DNA of 64,000 nucleotides from CAMCXT01 sp040403315 (GCA_040403315.1 JBBAKX010000002.1:186001-250000); one strand, 5' to 3'; shown: positions 9,448 to 19,232, numbered from the stretch's first letter. Notes: generated from the sequence alone by a model not told the origin. Translations and numbers: made by a program.

Positions 9448-11568
9448 ATGAAAATCATTTGGCTTCGAAATATATTAATCATCGGCTTTTTAATGAGCGG
9501 ATTCAACACCTATGCACAAATCAAAAAAGGATTTGAATCATTAAAAGACTATGATTTTTTCAAAGCAAGAAAACTATTTGTTTCTAGTTTAAAAAATGAT
9601 CCTGCTGCCGCAAATTATGGACTCGCACAATTGCATTTTGATAATTTAAACCACTTTCATTCATTAGATTCGGCCTTTAAACGAATCCAGCTTTCAGAAT
9701 TAGCATTTATTGATTTATCTGAAAAGAAGCGGCTTAAATACTTGAAGTATCAAGTAAGCGACAGTTCAATAAAGCAATTAAAATCATCGATTTATACCGA
9801 AGCATTTAAAGTTGCTGGACAGAAGATTCAACCACAGGGATACGAAACCTATCTCACATCATTTCCAGAAACACCTTGGTCTTTAAAAGCAATTCATTTG
9901 CGCGATAGCTTTGCATTGGCAAATTGTATTTTAAGCGGAAAAGTGCTTGACTACGAAAATTTCCTTCAACAATATCCAACTTCAGAGTTCAAATATTTAG
10001 CAGAAAAAAAGCTAGATAGAGTTCGTTATGAACAAACAATTAAGCTGAATTCAATCACGGATTTTGAAGAGTTTCTTGTCAAATTTCCACATTCATCTTT
10101 CGTTGCAGACGTTGAAAATGCTTTGTATCGACTCACTGTAATCCAAGGAACTTCAGAGGAGCTTTATGGTTTTGTGAAAAAATACCCGAATAATATTAAT
10201 GCTCCTCAAGCTTGGGAATTACTATATGCCCAATTTACGTCCGACCAACGCACGGAAAGTTTCACCAAGTTCAAGGAACAGTTTCCGGAATTTCCATTCC
10301 AAGAAAAGATATCTAAAGATTTTGAAAGAGCGAAGATTAGGCTTTTCCCTGTTGTAGAAAAAGAACTCTGGGGATTTGCTGATAGCACTGGTAAGGTTCT
10401 AATTCCTTATCAATTTGATGATGCAGAGTACTTTTCTGAAAACCTTGCACTAGTGCAAATTGATGGTAAAAAAGGTTTCATTAATAAAAATGGATTTCGA
10501 ATAATAATTCCAAAATTTAAAGAAGCTGATGCATTTGTAAATGGATTAGCGATTGCAGAAACAGACAGTGCTACTGGCATCATAAATACTAAAGGCGAAT
10601 GGATTGTAAAGCCAATTTATTATTCCATTTCAGGACCATATGGAAATTACTACAGAGTTGAAAACAACGAAAAATATGGAATTATTGATCGCTTTGGCAA
10701 TTCAATAACCGAAGTTAAATACGACGATTTGGAAGGCTATTCTGAAGGTAAGGCTGGTTTTGCATTAGAAGGATTGGCTGGTTTTATTGATACTACTGGA
10801 AAGGAAATTATTCCAGCACACTTTGAAGAGGTTGGGTTGTTTAGCAATGGCCTTGCGAAAGTTATGCTAGACGAAAAATACGGTCTTATTAATAGCAACG
10901 GAATATTTATCGCCAATCCTAAATACTCAAGAATTTCAAATCTAAGCGACGGATTGTACTTTGTTTCGGGTGAGAAAAAATGTGGCTATATTGATACTAA
11001 GGGCAATCAAGTTATTAAACCAACTGATATCTGTGCTGGTCCTGTGTTTGGTATTGAAGGTTTTCAAGATGGTCTTGCTAGAATTGAAAGAAAAGGAAAA
11101 GTTGGTTTTATTGACAAAAAAGGAAAAGTCATTATTCCAGCAAATTTGGAACAAGCCGGATATTTTTCTAACGGATTAGCACCATTCAGAAAAAAGAAAA
11201 AATGGGGATATATCAATAAATCAGGTAAAGTAATCGTTGAACCAATATATGACGATGCTTTTCCATTCAATAATGGGAAGGCAAGGGTTAAGAGGAATGG
11301 CAAAACTGGAATACTTAATAAGGATGGAAAGCTATTAATCGATATAAAATATGACGAAATTACTGAAATCAACGACTATTACATTTTGAATTTAGCAGAG
11401 AAAAAATGTATGTTAGATCAGGAATTATCAATTCTTTTGCAGTGCAATTTCGATGATATTAAAAAAACAGATGAGCCTCAAATATTTCAATTAATTATTG
11501 AACAAAAAATGGCTTATTACCACGCTGGATTGAAAGAAATATTCTGGGAAGAAAAATTGGTTGAATAA
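9448..11568 (+). CDS. Exported WG-repeat protein
   Basis: A 706-residue protein with an N-terminal signal peptide (MKIIWLRNILIIGF… ending near TYAQ). Residues ~25-290 form an alpha-helical, TPR-like region with recurring 'FLxxFPxS' segments. From ~300 to ~650 there are about eight WG repeats of the form 'kWGfidktGkvviP.y(f/y)dda..F.nGlA.v', for example WGFADSTGKVLIP, KGFINKNG and WGYINKSGKVIVEP. WG repeats are short beta-rich units of uncertain, probably binding, function. No lipobox or sorting domain is seen; it is probably periplasmic. Confidence 0.88.
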   Translation: MKIIWLRNILIIGFLMSGFNTYAQIKKGFESLKDYDFFKARKLFVSSLKNDPAAANYGLAQLHFDNLNHFHSLDSAFKRIQLSELAFIDLSEKKRLKYLKYQVSDSSIKQLKSSIYTEAFKVAGQKIQPQGYETYLTSFPETPWSLKAIHLRDSFALANCILSGKVLDYENFLQQYPTSEFKYLAEKKLDRVRYEQTIKLNSITDFEEFLVKFPHSSFVADVENALYRLTVIQGTSEELYGFVKKYPNNINAPQAWELLYAQFTSDQRTESFTKFKEQFPEFPFQEKISKDFERAKIRLFPVVEKELWGFADSTGKVLIPYQFDDAEYFSENLALVQIDGKKGFINKNGFRIIIPKFKEADAFVNGLAIAETDSATGIINTKGEWIVKPIYYSISGPYGNYYRVENNEKYGIIDRFGNSITEVKYDDLEGYSEGKAGFALEGLAGFIDTTGKEIIPAHFEEVGLFSNGLAKVMLDEKYGLINSNGIFIANPKYSRISNLSDGLYFVSGEKKCGYIDTKGNQVIKPTDICAGPVFGIEGFQDGLARIERKGKVGFIDKKGKVIIPANLEQAGYFSNGLAPFRKKKKWGYINKSGKVIVEPIYDDAFPFNNGKARVKRNGKTGILNKDGKLLIDIKYDEITEINDYYILNLAEKKCMLDQELSILLQCNFDDIKKTDEPQIFQLIIEQKMAYYHAGLKEIFWEEKLVE

Positions 11569-11681
11569 GATTCTGTATCTTGGACTTTAATAAGATTTAG
11601 TTGAATCAACATGATTGTGGATATTTTTATTTGATGCCACAACATTTCACTTGACTCCTGTTTAAATATTTTCGATATTCC

Positions 11682-11756
11682 TAGTTGGGTAGGGGAAAAT
11701 GATGGGTTTATCCCAACAAAAAAAACTATCTAATTCCAAATTTATTTTTGAACATT
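11682..11756 (-). repeat. Dispersed intergenic element, partial copy C
   Basis: Read on the minus strand this stretch matches the 5' half of the two elements at 27872 and 28227: TGTTCAAAA, an AATTTG segment, a run of eight T, then GTTGGGATAAA-CCCA and TTCCCCTACCCA. The 3' half found in the other two copies is absent or degenerate. It fills much of the 304-bp gap between the WG-repeat gene and the DUF502 gene; I see no gene or tRNA in the rest of that gap. Confidence 0.7.
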
Positions 11757-11849
11757 AATTTCAATTCGAGAAGAAAATATTTCTACTTACAAAGTATAGC
11801 TTTAGAAGAAATGTTGATTGTATACTTCAACTCCATATTATGAATAACC

Positions 11850-11857
11850 TATCTTTG
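11850..11857 (+). promoter_or_regulatory. Bacteroidota -7 element for the DUF502 gene
   Basis: TATCTTTG matches the Bacteroidota -7 consensus TAnnTTTG exactly and lies 15 bp before the ATG at 11873, which predicts a 5' leader of only about 10 nt. No clear -33 TTG is seen at the usual spacing. Confidence 0.6.
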
Positions 11858-11872
11858 CAAAAACAACATTAA

Positions 11873-12439
11873 ATGCAGATTCTCAAATCCCTCTTTCGAC
11901 GGTTTACTGGTTATTTCATCAAGGGGCTTTTGCTTATTACTCCGATCGGTTTAACCGTATATGTTGTTTATCAAACCTACAGGTTCATTCAAGGGTTATT
12001 CCCAACAGAATATTTCCTTATAAGTATAGCTATCGTTTTATTTGGCACTGCATTTCTTGGGTTCTTTGGTACGCTGTTAATCCAAACTCCAATTTTGCAA
12101 TTCTTTGATCGTACTTTAGAAAGAATTCCTTTAGTGAAGTTCATTTATACTTCGATCCGCGATTTAATGTCTGCTTTCATGGGAAATGAAAAGCGATTTT
12201 CAAAGCCCGTGTTGGTTCAAGTTCAAAAGGACGGAGGATTGTATAAACTTGGTTTTATCACCCAAAAAGACCTTTCACATATTGGATTGAATTCAGGAAA
12301 ATGTGCTGTTTATATGCCACATAGCTATAATTTCTCGGGCAATTTATTCATAGTTGATTATGAATGCATAACTCCAATCGATGCTGCGTCTGAAGATGTT
12401 ATGAAATTTATTGTTTCAGGCGGAATTACTAAAATTTAA
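11873..12439 (+). CDS. DUF502 family inner-membrane protein
   Basis: A 188-residue membrane protein. Two hydrophobic segments (residues ~14-35 and ~44-72) are separated by the motif FPTEYF and followed by a PLVKFIYTSIRDLMSAF segment typical of the DUF502 family. The C-terminal half (residues ~95-185) is a soluble beta-rich domain containing 'GFITQKD…CAVYMPHS…SGNLFIVD'. The family is widespread in bacteria and plants; its role is not established. A consensus -7 promoter lies just upstream, so it is probably monocistronic. Confidence 0.88.
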   Translation: MQILKSLFRRFTGYFIKGLLLITPIGLTVYVVYQTYRFIQGLFPTEYFLISIAIVLFGTAFLGFFGTLLIQTPILQFFDRTLERIPLVKFIYTSIRDLMSAFMGNEKRFSKPVLVQVQKDGGLYKLGFITQKDLSHIGLNSGKCAVYMPHSYNFSGNLFIVDYECITPIDAASEDVMKFIVSGGITKI

Positions 12440-12523
12440 TTGCGAATAAAGACAAATCGTTTAATAGACAAATCGAATATTAATTAGAAATTTTGATTGT
12501 CTTAATTTCTGAATTTCCTGAAC

Positions 12524-14122
12524 TTAAATAGAAGCCGTTTTAAATTCTGAGTTAAAATGGAATTTCAATTTAGGAAAGTCTGCAATTAACGTATTCAACA
12601 TCCAAGAGGATTCAGCAAGGAAAACCGGATTGCCTTCTTTATCATAGGCAACTTGGTGTGAACGATACTTCACAAAATTCTCGAATTCAGTTTTATCCTC
12701 ATAAGTTATCCAACATGCCTTGAATACATTCATGTGATGAAAATTACATGAAGCGCCATATTCATGCTTCAAACGGTACTGAATAACCTCAAATTGAAGC
12801 TCACCAACAGTTCCAATGATCTTCTTATTTCCCATGTTCTGTACAAACAATTGAGCTACTCCTTCCTCAGTTAACTGCTGAACACCCTTTTCTAGTTGTT
12901 TAGACTTTAACGGATCACCATTAACTACTTCTTTAAATATTTCAGGTGAAAAGCTTGGAATTCCCTTAAAAGTCAACACTTCACCCTCTGTTAAAGTATC
13001 TCCGATTTTAAAATTTCCAGTATCATACAAACCGATCACATCACCTGGCCAAGCTTCTTCGATAATATTCTTTTCCTGAGCCATAAATGTAGCCGGACTG
13101 CTAAAACGAAAATCTTTTTTTAATCGAACATGATGAAAAAATTTATTCCGTTCGAATTTACCTGAACACACTCTTAAAAATGCAATTCTATCTCGGTGAC
13201 GAGGGTCGATATTGGCGTGAATTTTAAATACAAAACCACTGAACTTTGCCTCTTCTGGATTCACCATTCGCTTATCAGCTTCCCGTGGTCGTGGCGCTGG
13301 AGCAAGTCTGATAAAAGTATCAAGCAACTCACGAACACCGAAATTATTAATCGCTGACCCAAAGAAAACTGGCGCCAATTGGCCATCGCGGAACTTTTGT
13401 TCATCGAAATCACCATACACAACTTCAATTAATTCAACATCTTGGCGAAGTTGATCAGCATCCTTTTTCCCAACTGTAATATCAAGTTGTGGATCATTTA
13501 AATTCACAATTGTTACAATATCTTCTTCAATCTTAGTTTTGTTTGGATTAAACAAATTCAACGATTGGTCGAATAAATTATAAACGCCTTTAAATGTTTG
13601 TCCGATGCTAATTGGCCAAGACAAAGGACGAACCTTAATACTGAGCTTACTTTCTAATTCATCGAGCAAATCAAATGGATTTTGACCTTCTCTGTCTAGC
13701 TTATTGATGAAAACAATAACAGGAGTATCGCGCATCCGACAAACTTCCATGAGCTTTTCGGTTTGCTCTTCAACTCCTTTCACACAATCTATAACCAAAA
13801 TCACGCTATCTACTGCAGTTAGCGTTCGGTAAGTGTCTTCTGCAAAATCTTTGTGGCCCGGAGTATCAAGCAAATTAACCTGTACATCCAAATAATTAAA
13901 TGCCATTACAGAAGTCGCAACTGAAATTCCACGTTGCTTCTCAATCTCCATGAAATCGGAGGCTGCAGAATTTTTAATCTTGTTCGACTTTACCGCACCA
14001 GCCGTTTGAATAGCACCTCCAAACAAAAGAAGTTTCTCTGTAAGTGTTGTCTTCCCTGCATCGGGATGGGAAATAATAGCAAACGTTCGACGCTTACTGA
14101 TTTCTTCACTGATCTGGCTCAT
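12524..14122 (-). CDS. prfC: Peptide chain release factor 3
   Basis: A 532-residue translational GTPase that recycles RF1/RF2 from the ribosome after peptide release. The P-loop reads SHPDAGKTT (residues ~18-26), followed by the switch II DTPGHKDF and the NKLDRE base-recognition motif. The length is close to the 529 residues of E. coli RF3. The open frame extends to a TTG at 14149, but the ATG at 14122 (MSQISEEISKRRTF) aligns with the family N-terminus, and the -7 promoter element at 14137-14144 lies downstream of that TTG, so the longer start is ruled out. It converges with the DUF502 gene. Confidence 0.97.
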   Translation of the reverse strand: MSQISEEISKRRTFAIISHPDAGKTTLTEKLLLFGGAIQTAGAVKSNKIKNSAASDFMEIEKQRGISVATSVMAFNYLDVQVNLLDTPGHKDFAEDTYRTLTAVDSVILVIDCVKGVEEQTEKLMEVCRMRDTPVIVFINKLDREGQNPFDLLDELESKLSIKVRPLSWPISIGQTFKGVYNLFDQSLNLFNPNKTKIEEDIVTIVNLNDPQLDITVGKKDADQLRQDVELIEVVYGDFDEQKFRDGQLAPVFFGSAINNFGVRELLDTFIRLAPAPRPREADKRMVNPEEAKFSGFVFKIHANIDPRHRDRIAFLRVCSGKFERNKFFHHVRLKKDFRFSSPATFMAQEKNIIEEAWPGDVIGLYDTGNFKIGDTLTEGEVLTFKGIPSFSPEIFKEVVNGDPLKSKQLEKGVQQLTEEGVAQLFVQNMGNKKIIGTVGELQFEVIQYRLKHEYGASCNFHHMNVFKACWITYEDKTEFENFVKYRSHQVAYDKEGNPVFLAESSWMLNTLIADFPKLKFHFNSEFKTASI

Positions 14123-14136
14123 AGCTTCAAAGGCCG

Positions 14137-14144
14137 CAAAAATA
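14137..14144 (-). promoter_or_regulatory. -7 promoter element for prfC
   Basis: On the minus strand TATTTTTG matches TAnnTTTG, 14 bp before the chosen prfC ATG. Its position decides the start codon, since a transcript begun here cannot include the upstream TTG. Confidence 0.6.
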
Positions 14145-14164
14145 CGCAATTCAATCGCGCAGAA

Positions 14165-16687
14165 TTACTCCAATTTTAGGATTTTAATTTCTGTTCTTCG
14201 ATTCAACTGTCGACCTTGAGGTGTATCATTACTCGCTATTGGCTGACGATAAGATCTTCCAAATGCCCCTACCCGCTTAGGTTCTATCCCATTTCGAATT
14301 AAAAAATCTCTTACAACACTTGCTCGATTGTCAGACAAACGCTGATTAAACGACATCGATCCAACATTATCGGTATGCCCAGAAATTTCAATGGCCATCT
14401 TAGGATAGCGCTTCATTGTTGACAAAAGTGTATTCAATGATTTATATGAATTAGGACGCAAAGTGGATTTGTTGAAATCGAAAAAGATGTTATTTAAAAC
14501 AATCTTAGCTCCCTTTTCGGCCTTTATTAGTGGAACATTGTGCACAAACTCTGCTTTATTTAAGCCTTCAGGTATTGTAACTTGAGCAGTATGAACCAAA
14601 TAACCTTCTGCAATCACAGTAATATTGTAAATGGCACCATTGAATACAACACAATCGTAGATTCCTGGCTTTTGATAAAGCAATACCGGGATTCCACCAT
14701 ATTCAGTAATCGTAACTTGCGCATTCAAAGAGTCGCCAGTTTCAGCATTATAAACCCGACCTTTTAGCACAGACATCAAATCTCGATTCAATTTTTTGAG
14801 ACTGTAATTCAAGCTAATTTCTTGGCCCTTCATCTTCCGTTCAATGGCAATACTATCCATCGCCATAATATAACCTATCGACTTTACACGTACTTGATAA
14901 GTCCTGCCGGGTGGCAAAGTGATATCATAATCCCCCTTTTTATCGGTCATTGAAAGCTTAACAGTTTCTAATGATCCAAGCTCAAGAAATTCAACTTCAC
15001 TTTGCAATGGAACATTGGAAGTCAAATCGTTTACATTGCCAATCACTGTTGTTTGAGTATCCCGAGACAATTCAACTTTACGCTGTACTATCTGACTTCC
15101 TGCGTCATATGGAAGTTCAATTACTTCTGTATATGGAAGATACTTATTCGATGTAACCGTTATTTGGTATGACTTTCCTGCAGGCACATTAGCAATTGTT
15201 TCACCGTTTTCGGTTTCGCGTTTTACCAAAATTTGTCCCGTATTGAGATCCTTAATTTCTATGGTAGCCTGCAAATTCATACCAGCAATTGTATCTGCAA
15301 TTGTAAATTGAAGCGACGAAAGAGCTTCAACATCGGTCAGGAAATTCATCACATAAATATCCTTATCTCCAAATCCTTCATCCCTGTAAGAGGAGAAATA
15401 AGCCCGTTTACCATCCTTCGACAATACAAAGAATACGTCGTCTTCTGGAGAATTTATTGGATACCCAATATTCACAGGTGAGGTAAAAATTCCATTCTCA
15501 AAAGTTGTTTTGAAAATATCAAATCCTCCCATAGTATTGTGCCCTCTGGAACTGAAATAAATAGTCTTCCCATCTGGATGGCAAAAAACGCCATCTTCCT
15601 CATATTGAGTATTTAATACAGCTCCAGCGTTTCGGATATTGTCAATTTTCCCATTATCGGACACATCGGCTAGATAAATATCTTTGGCCCCTCTTCCCGA
15701 AGAGTCGGTTCTATTAGATATAAAAAATAACGTCTTTCCATCTATCGAATATGCAGCGTGATTTTCATACCACTTAGAATTGATTTCTCGAATGCCTTTG
15801 GGCGAACTCCATTCAATTCCTTGTTGAACAGATTCGAAAATATCTCCACCTCCAACTGTTCTGTAAATCAATAACGTTTTCCCGTCCGGGGATAGATTAA
15901 TAGTTCCATCATGCTCCGTTGAATTGATCGGCTTCCCGACGTTTCTGGCAGGAGCCCAATCTCCATCAACTCGATACGACAGATAAATATCCTCCAAATA
16001 CATCGAATCTGTTGGATCAACAAGGTTACCGGTAGTTCCTTCTCGACGCGATGTAAACATGATTTTATTCTCATCTTCTGTGAGCACAGGCGCGTAATCA
16101 GCAAACTTAGAATTGATGTTCGGACCGAGATTCTCGATTTTCACTCGAACGGGACTTTTAACCAAAACAATTCCTGATTCACATTCTTGAATCGCTTTAT
16201 CGGTGCGCGACAATTGTTGAGGAGTAGCCTTCGAACCAAGTGAATCAACATATGCTTCAAAAACTTTGATCGCCTTTTCGAAATCCAATCCATATTGATA
16301 GGCAATCCCAAGATCGAACATAAAACCAGTTCCCATTTGTGGCCTGAGCATTCTAGCTCTTTCTAGAAAAGGCAATGCTTTTAATCGGTCTTTCCCTAAA
16401 TTCAAATAACACAAGCCAATTTGATAATTCAAATCTGCACTGAATGAATTGAATTCCTGCGCTTTCAGATACTGCTCAAGTGCTTGCTCAAAATAAGCTG
16501 GCCCACGAAGAAAAAAACCATCACCCTTTTTGAAGGCATCAAAAGCTAAATTGTATTCCTTTTCACGACCAGGAAAATTCTTTTCACGAAATTCAATTTC
16601 AATGGTATTTACCTGCGCCCACGAAGGATAAAACATCAACATGAGGATGAAAAAAAGCAGGTGACGTTTGATAGTATTGAAATTCAT
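14165..16687 (-). CDS. PorE-like OmpA-family protein (TPR, beta-propeller, CRD, OmpA_C)
   Basis: An 840-residue envelope protein. After a signal peptide (to ~SWAQ, residue 25) come TPR-like helices (~30-170) and a PD40/WD40-like propeller (~195-480) with repeated 'SPDGKTL', 'SIDGKTLFFISNR', 'HPDGKTIYFSSR' and 'SKDGKRAYFSS' blades. Carboxypeptidase-regulatory-like beta modules follow (~490-720), and a C-terminal OmpA domain (~735-840) with ISGHTDN…LSDNRA binds peptidoglycan. This order matches PorE of Porphyromonas gingivalis, a T9SS component anchored to peptidoglycan. Bacteroidota often have several such paralogs, so PorE identity is an inference from architecture. A TAACTTCG near-consensus promoter lies upstream. 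Confidence 0.88.
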   Translation of the reverse strand: MNFNTIKRHLLFFILMLMFYPSWAQVNTIEIEFREKNFPGREKEYNLAFDAFKKGDGFFLRGPAYFEQALEQYLKAQEFNSFSADLNYQIGLCYLNLGKDRLKALPFLERARMLRPQMGTGFMFDLGIAYQYGLDFEKAIKVFEAYVDSLGSKATPQQLSRTDKAIQECESGIVLVKSPVRVKIENLGPNINSKFADYAPVLTEDENKIMFTSRREGTTGNLVDPTDSMYLEDIYLSYRVDGDWAPARNVGKPINSTEHDGTINLSPDGKTLLIYRTVGGGDIFESVQQGIEWSSPKGIREINSKWYENHAAYSIDGKTLFFISNRTDSSGRGAKDIYLADVSDNGKIDNIRNAGAVLNTQYEEDGVFCHPDGKTIYFSSRGHNTMGGFDIFKTTFENGIFTSPVNIGYPINSPEDDVFFVLSKDGKRAYFSSYRDEGFGDKDIYVMNFLTDVEALSSLQFTIADTIAGMNLQATIEIKDLNTGQILVKRETENGETIANVPAGKSYQITVTSNKYLPYTEVIELPYDAGSQIVQRKVELSRDTQTTVIGNVNDLTSNVPLQSEVEFLELGSLETVKLSMTDKKGDYDITLPPGRTYQVRVKSIGYIMAMDSIAIERKMKGQEISLNYSLKKLNRDLMSVLKGRVYNAETGDSLNAQVTITEYGGIPVLLYQKPGIYDCVVFNGAIYNITVIAEGYLVHTAQVTIPEGLNKAEFVHNVPLIKAEKGAKIVLNNIFFDFNKSTLRPNSYKSLNTLLSTMKRYPKMAIEISGHTDNVGSMSFNQRLSDNRASVVRDFLIRNGIEPKRVGAFGRSYRQPIASNDTPQGRQLNRRTEIKILKLE

Positions 16688-16814
16688 AAGTATACACTTG
16701 GTTCAAATTACCATTTACGAAGTTAAATTCTTAGGATGAATTGAAAGCCGCACTTTATGGGTTTAACACCTATCTTACCAACAATAGAAAATCGATCAGA
16801 AAATCTGTTAAACC

Positions 16815-17387
16815 CTAATGTTTAAGCCAGTTTTCAATAATAAGCTCCCCTTGGGGTGTTAATACCGATTCGGGATGAAACTGTATTCCCGTTACCGGCA
16901 AATCTTTGTGCTCAATAGCCAAAATCTCCCCATCAGAATCAATCGAAAGTATGTTCCAGAAGTTACTCAATGAATCCTTCTGAACTGTCCATGAATGGTA
17001 TGACCCAGCATCAAAATTCTTGTCTATGCTATGAAAAATCGAGTCCGAATTCAACACTTTCCCTTTTCGGGAAATCCCATGATGTACATTTTCCAATTGA
17101 GCCAACGAAGCACCTGAATGCAAAGCAATCGCCTGATGCCCCAGACAAACTCCAAGTATTTTCGTTTTCCCCCAACACAAATCAATAACTTCCATCAGTT
17201 TTCCTGCTTCTTGAGGCAAGCCCGGGCCAGGAGAGAGAACCACTGTTTCGAATTTCAATGCTACTTTAGTATCGGGTAGATCATTTCGCATCACTACAGG
17301 CTTAACGCCGCTTACTGTATAAAGCAAGTGGTATAGGTTGTAAGTGAAAGAATCAAAATTATCTAACAACAAAATGGGTTGATTCAT
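16815..17387 (-). CDS. pabA: Glutamine amidotransferase of anthranilate/aminodeoxychorismate synthase
   Basis: A 190-residue class I glutamine amidotransferase that supplies ammonia for anthranilate or 4-amino-4-deoxychorismate synthesis. The catalytic triad is visible: GVCLGHQ (Cys81) and FHPESV (His171, Glu173). LLDNFDSFTYN at the N-terminus and VVLSPGPG are characteristic of TrpG/PabA. No synthase subunit (trpE/pabB) is adjacent, so I cannot say whether it serves tryptophan, folate or both; trpG is an equally valid name. Confidence 0.92.
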   Translation of the reverse strand: MNQPILLLDNFDSFTYNLYHLLYTVSGVKPVVMRNDLPDTKVALKFETVVLSPGPGLPQEAGKLMEVIDLCWGKTKILGVCLGHQAIALHSGASLAQLENVHHGISRKGKVLNSDSIFHSIDKNFDAGSYHSWTVQKDSLSNFWNILSIDSDGEILAIEHKDLPVTGIQFHPESVLTPQGELIIENWLKH

Positions 17388-17458
17388 GCGATCGATTGTC
17401 CTTTTTAAAGGATAGTGAAAGGTTGAAATAAATTCCGCAATTTTACGAAGTGTTAGGA

Positions 17459-18793
17459 ATGAAAAAAAATAGTCTGCTTTCTCTCATAATTCTCTGTTGT
17501 TCTCCATTATTTGGCCAACAACAGAATGATCTTAAAGTTAGGCCTACAGCTGAAATTAAGCATCATTACCTAACCTTCAAAGGAGATTTCATTAAAAGTA
17601 ATATTGCATCGTCTTCGCCATTTACTGAATTGTCTGCCGGGATTAGTTACCGGAATTTTGATGCGTTTTTGAGTTCAGGTAAAGGTAAGGTTACAGCCTC
17701 CAAAATCTCGGGATTTGAATTATTTAATTTCCAATCTGACTTTTCCACTGTTGATTTTCAATTTCGATACAAGCTATTTCGATATTCAAATTTATCACCT
17801 TACATCCAATCAGGTATCGGTTTTACATGGTTTTCGAGCTATTCCGATTTAAAGGATCAAGATGGAAATGTTTATTTCGGTTGGTCGGATGGAAAATTCA
17901 GAAACCTCCCAGAATCTGACTTTAATGAACCTACAGCTATGGAAATCCAACGAGATTACGTGTATGAATCCGCTTTAGCGATTAACCAATCAACGGTTTA
18001 TTTCCCTGTAAATTTAGGATTGGAATACACCGTTTCGAAACATCTTAAATTTCATACTGGCTGGCAATTCACCCTTTTGCAGTCAGACAATATGGATCGA
18101 AACACTTCAACTGCAGTTTGGGATCACTTTCAAAGTTTCCAACTTGGATTACAAGTTACTTTTTTGAAAAGAAATACAGTTCCGAAAAATCCAAAAACGA
18201 ACGTAGTAGCTGTTAATCCAGCAATTTATAAGGATGTAGACTATAAGACTTTACTTTACGCTGATGAGGATCGTGATGGAGTAAACGACATGGAAGATCA
18301 ATGTTACCAAACTCCGAATGGCGCCATCGTAGATAAGTTCGGCTGTCCGTCGGATTCCGATGGAGACGGTGTTTTGGATTTTATTGACAAGGAACTTCAA
18401 AGTCAAACTGACCTGCAAATCCATCCTGATGGTCGTGCATACACTTTAGATGAAACCCAGAAACATTACAATGACTCGATTGCGATGTTTGTGAAGGTAC
18501 TTCGTAGAACATCAAAGAAATCAAGACCTTATCCTATTAGGAAGCACATACCAGAAGAAAACTTCAGGAAATTTGAAAAGATTTTAGAAAGCCATCCAGA
18601 GTGGATTCTACCGGAAATCTACACAGCAGAAAAAATGCCTGATGATCTTCTCGTTTTCGATTTAAATAAAGATGGAAGAATTGCATTAAGCGAAATTGAA
18701 ACAATGACTCAAAAGTTGTTCGATGGCAATGCTCCTGGAATGTCGCCTGAAATTATTCAAAAAGCTATAACTTATGTATTCCAGCATCAGTAG
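17459..18793 (+). CDS. Outer-membrane beta-barrel protein with calcium-binding type repeats
   Basis: A 444-residue exported protein. The signal peptide ends near LFGQ. Residues ~20-240 show alternating aromatic strands of an OmpA-like barrel (SNLSPYIQSGIGFTWF, FPVNLGLEYTVSK). DEDRDGVNDMEDQC and DSDGDGVLDFIDKE (~270-310) are thrombospondin type 3-like Asp-rich repeats, and DLNKDGRIALSE near the C-terminus resembles an EF-hand. There is no C-terminal OmpA peptidoglycan domain. The ATG at 17459 is preferred to the GTG nine bases upstream because it opens directly into the signal peptide. Its end overlaps the next gene by 20 bp, so the two are probably translationally coupled. Confidence 0.8.
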   Translation: MKKNSLLSLIILCCSPLFGQQQNDLKVRPTAEIKHHYLTFKGDFIKSNIASSSPFTELSAGISYRNFDAFLSSGKGKVTASKISGFELFNFQSDFSTVDFQFRYKLFRYSNLSPYIQSGIGFTWFSSYSDLKDQDGNVYFGWSDGKFRNLPESDFNEPTAMEIQRDYVYESALAINQSTVYFPVNLGLEYTVSKHLKFHTGWQFTLLQSDNMDRNTSTAVWDHFQSFQLGLQVTFLKRNTVPKNPKTNVVAVNPAIYKDVDYKTLLYADEDRDGVNDMEDQCYQTPNGAIVDKFGCPSDSDGDGVLDFIDKELQSQTDLQIHPDGRAYTLDETQKHYNDSIAMFVKVLRRTSKKSRPYPIRKHIPEENFRKFEKILESHPEWILPEIYTAEKMPDDLLVFDLNKDGRIALSEIETMTQKLFDGNAPGMSPEIIQKAITYVFQHQ

Positions 18794-19232
18794 AAATTTA
18801 TGGCTTGCTATGGCATTGTTTGCTTTAACCCAAACGTTGATAGGCCAACCAGATGTTAAAATTTCAGGTGTTAGTCATGGAAGACCAGGATATAGTGCAG
18901 GATTGGATCTTGAAATTGTAAGAAAGGGAATCACTGGTCCAGTTCGTATAAAACTAAACCTACCTAACGATTGGAAAGCAAAATCTTATGGTTTTGACCA
19001 ACGAGCATCTCTTAAAGATATTGACGGCAATACGACAATCCTATGGCTTTCATTGCCCATTGTTGATACCGTTCGCTTTAGTTTTGATGTTAGAATACCT
19101 GATTCACAAGCGCTAAGATCAGAATCTGTGAGTGGTGTGATGGAATATTTTACTGCTGAAGGTCAAAAGAAAACAATTTCGATTTCAACACATCAAATAA
19201 GAGTAATGCGATATTTTACTCGCTATCAATAA
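18774..19232 (+). CDS. Small exported protein of unknown function
   Basis: A 152-residue protein with a signal peptide (LWLAMALFALTQTLIGQ). The rest is beta-rich (VRIKLNLPNDWKAKSYG, TTILWLSLPIVDTVRFSFDVRIP), suggesting one immunoglobulin-like domain in the periplasm or at the cell surface. I do not recognise the family. The 20-bp overlap with the barrel protein upstream suggests coupled expression and a shared function. Its stop overlaps the 3' end of the convergent vWA gene by 7 bp. Confidence 0.7.
   Translation: MYSSISRNLWLAMALFALTQTLIGQPDVKISGVSHGRPGYSAGLDLEIVRKGITGPVRIKLNLPNDWKAKSYGFDQRASLKDIDGNTTILWLSLPIVDTVRFSFDVRIPDSQALRSESVSGVMEYFTAEGQKKTISISTHQIRVMRYFTRYQ

Noticed and set aside
11064..11372. 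Minus-strand open frame of 102 codons inside the WG-repeat gene
   Set aside because: It arises from the repeated codons of the WG repeats; it has no start context or recognised motif.
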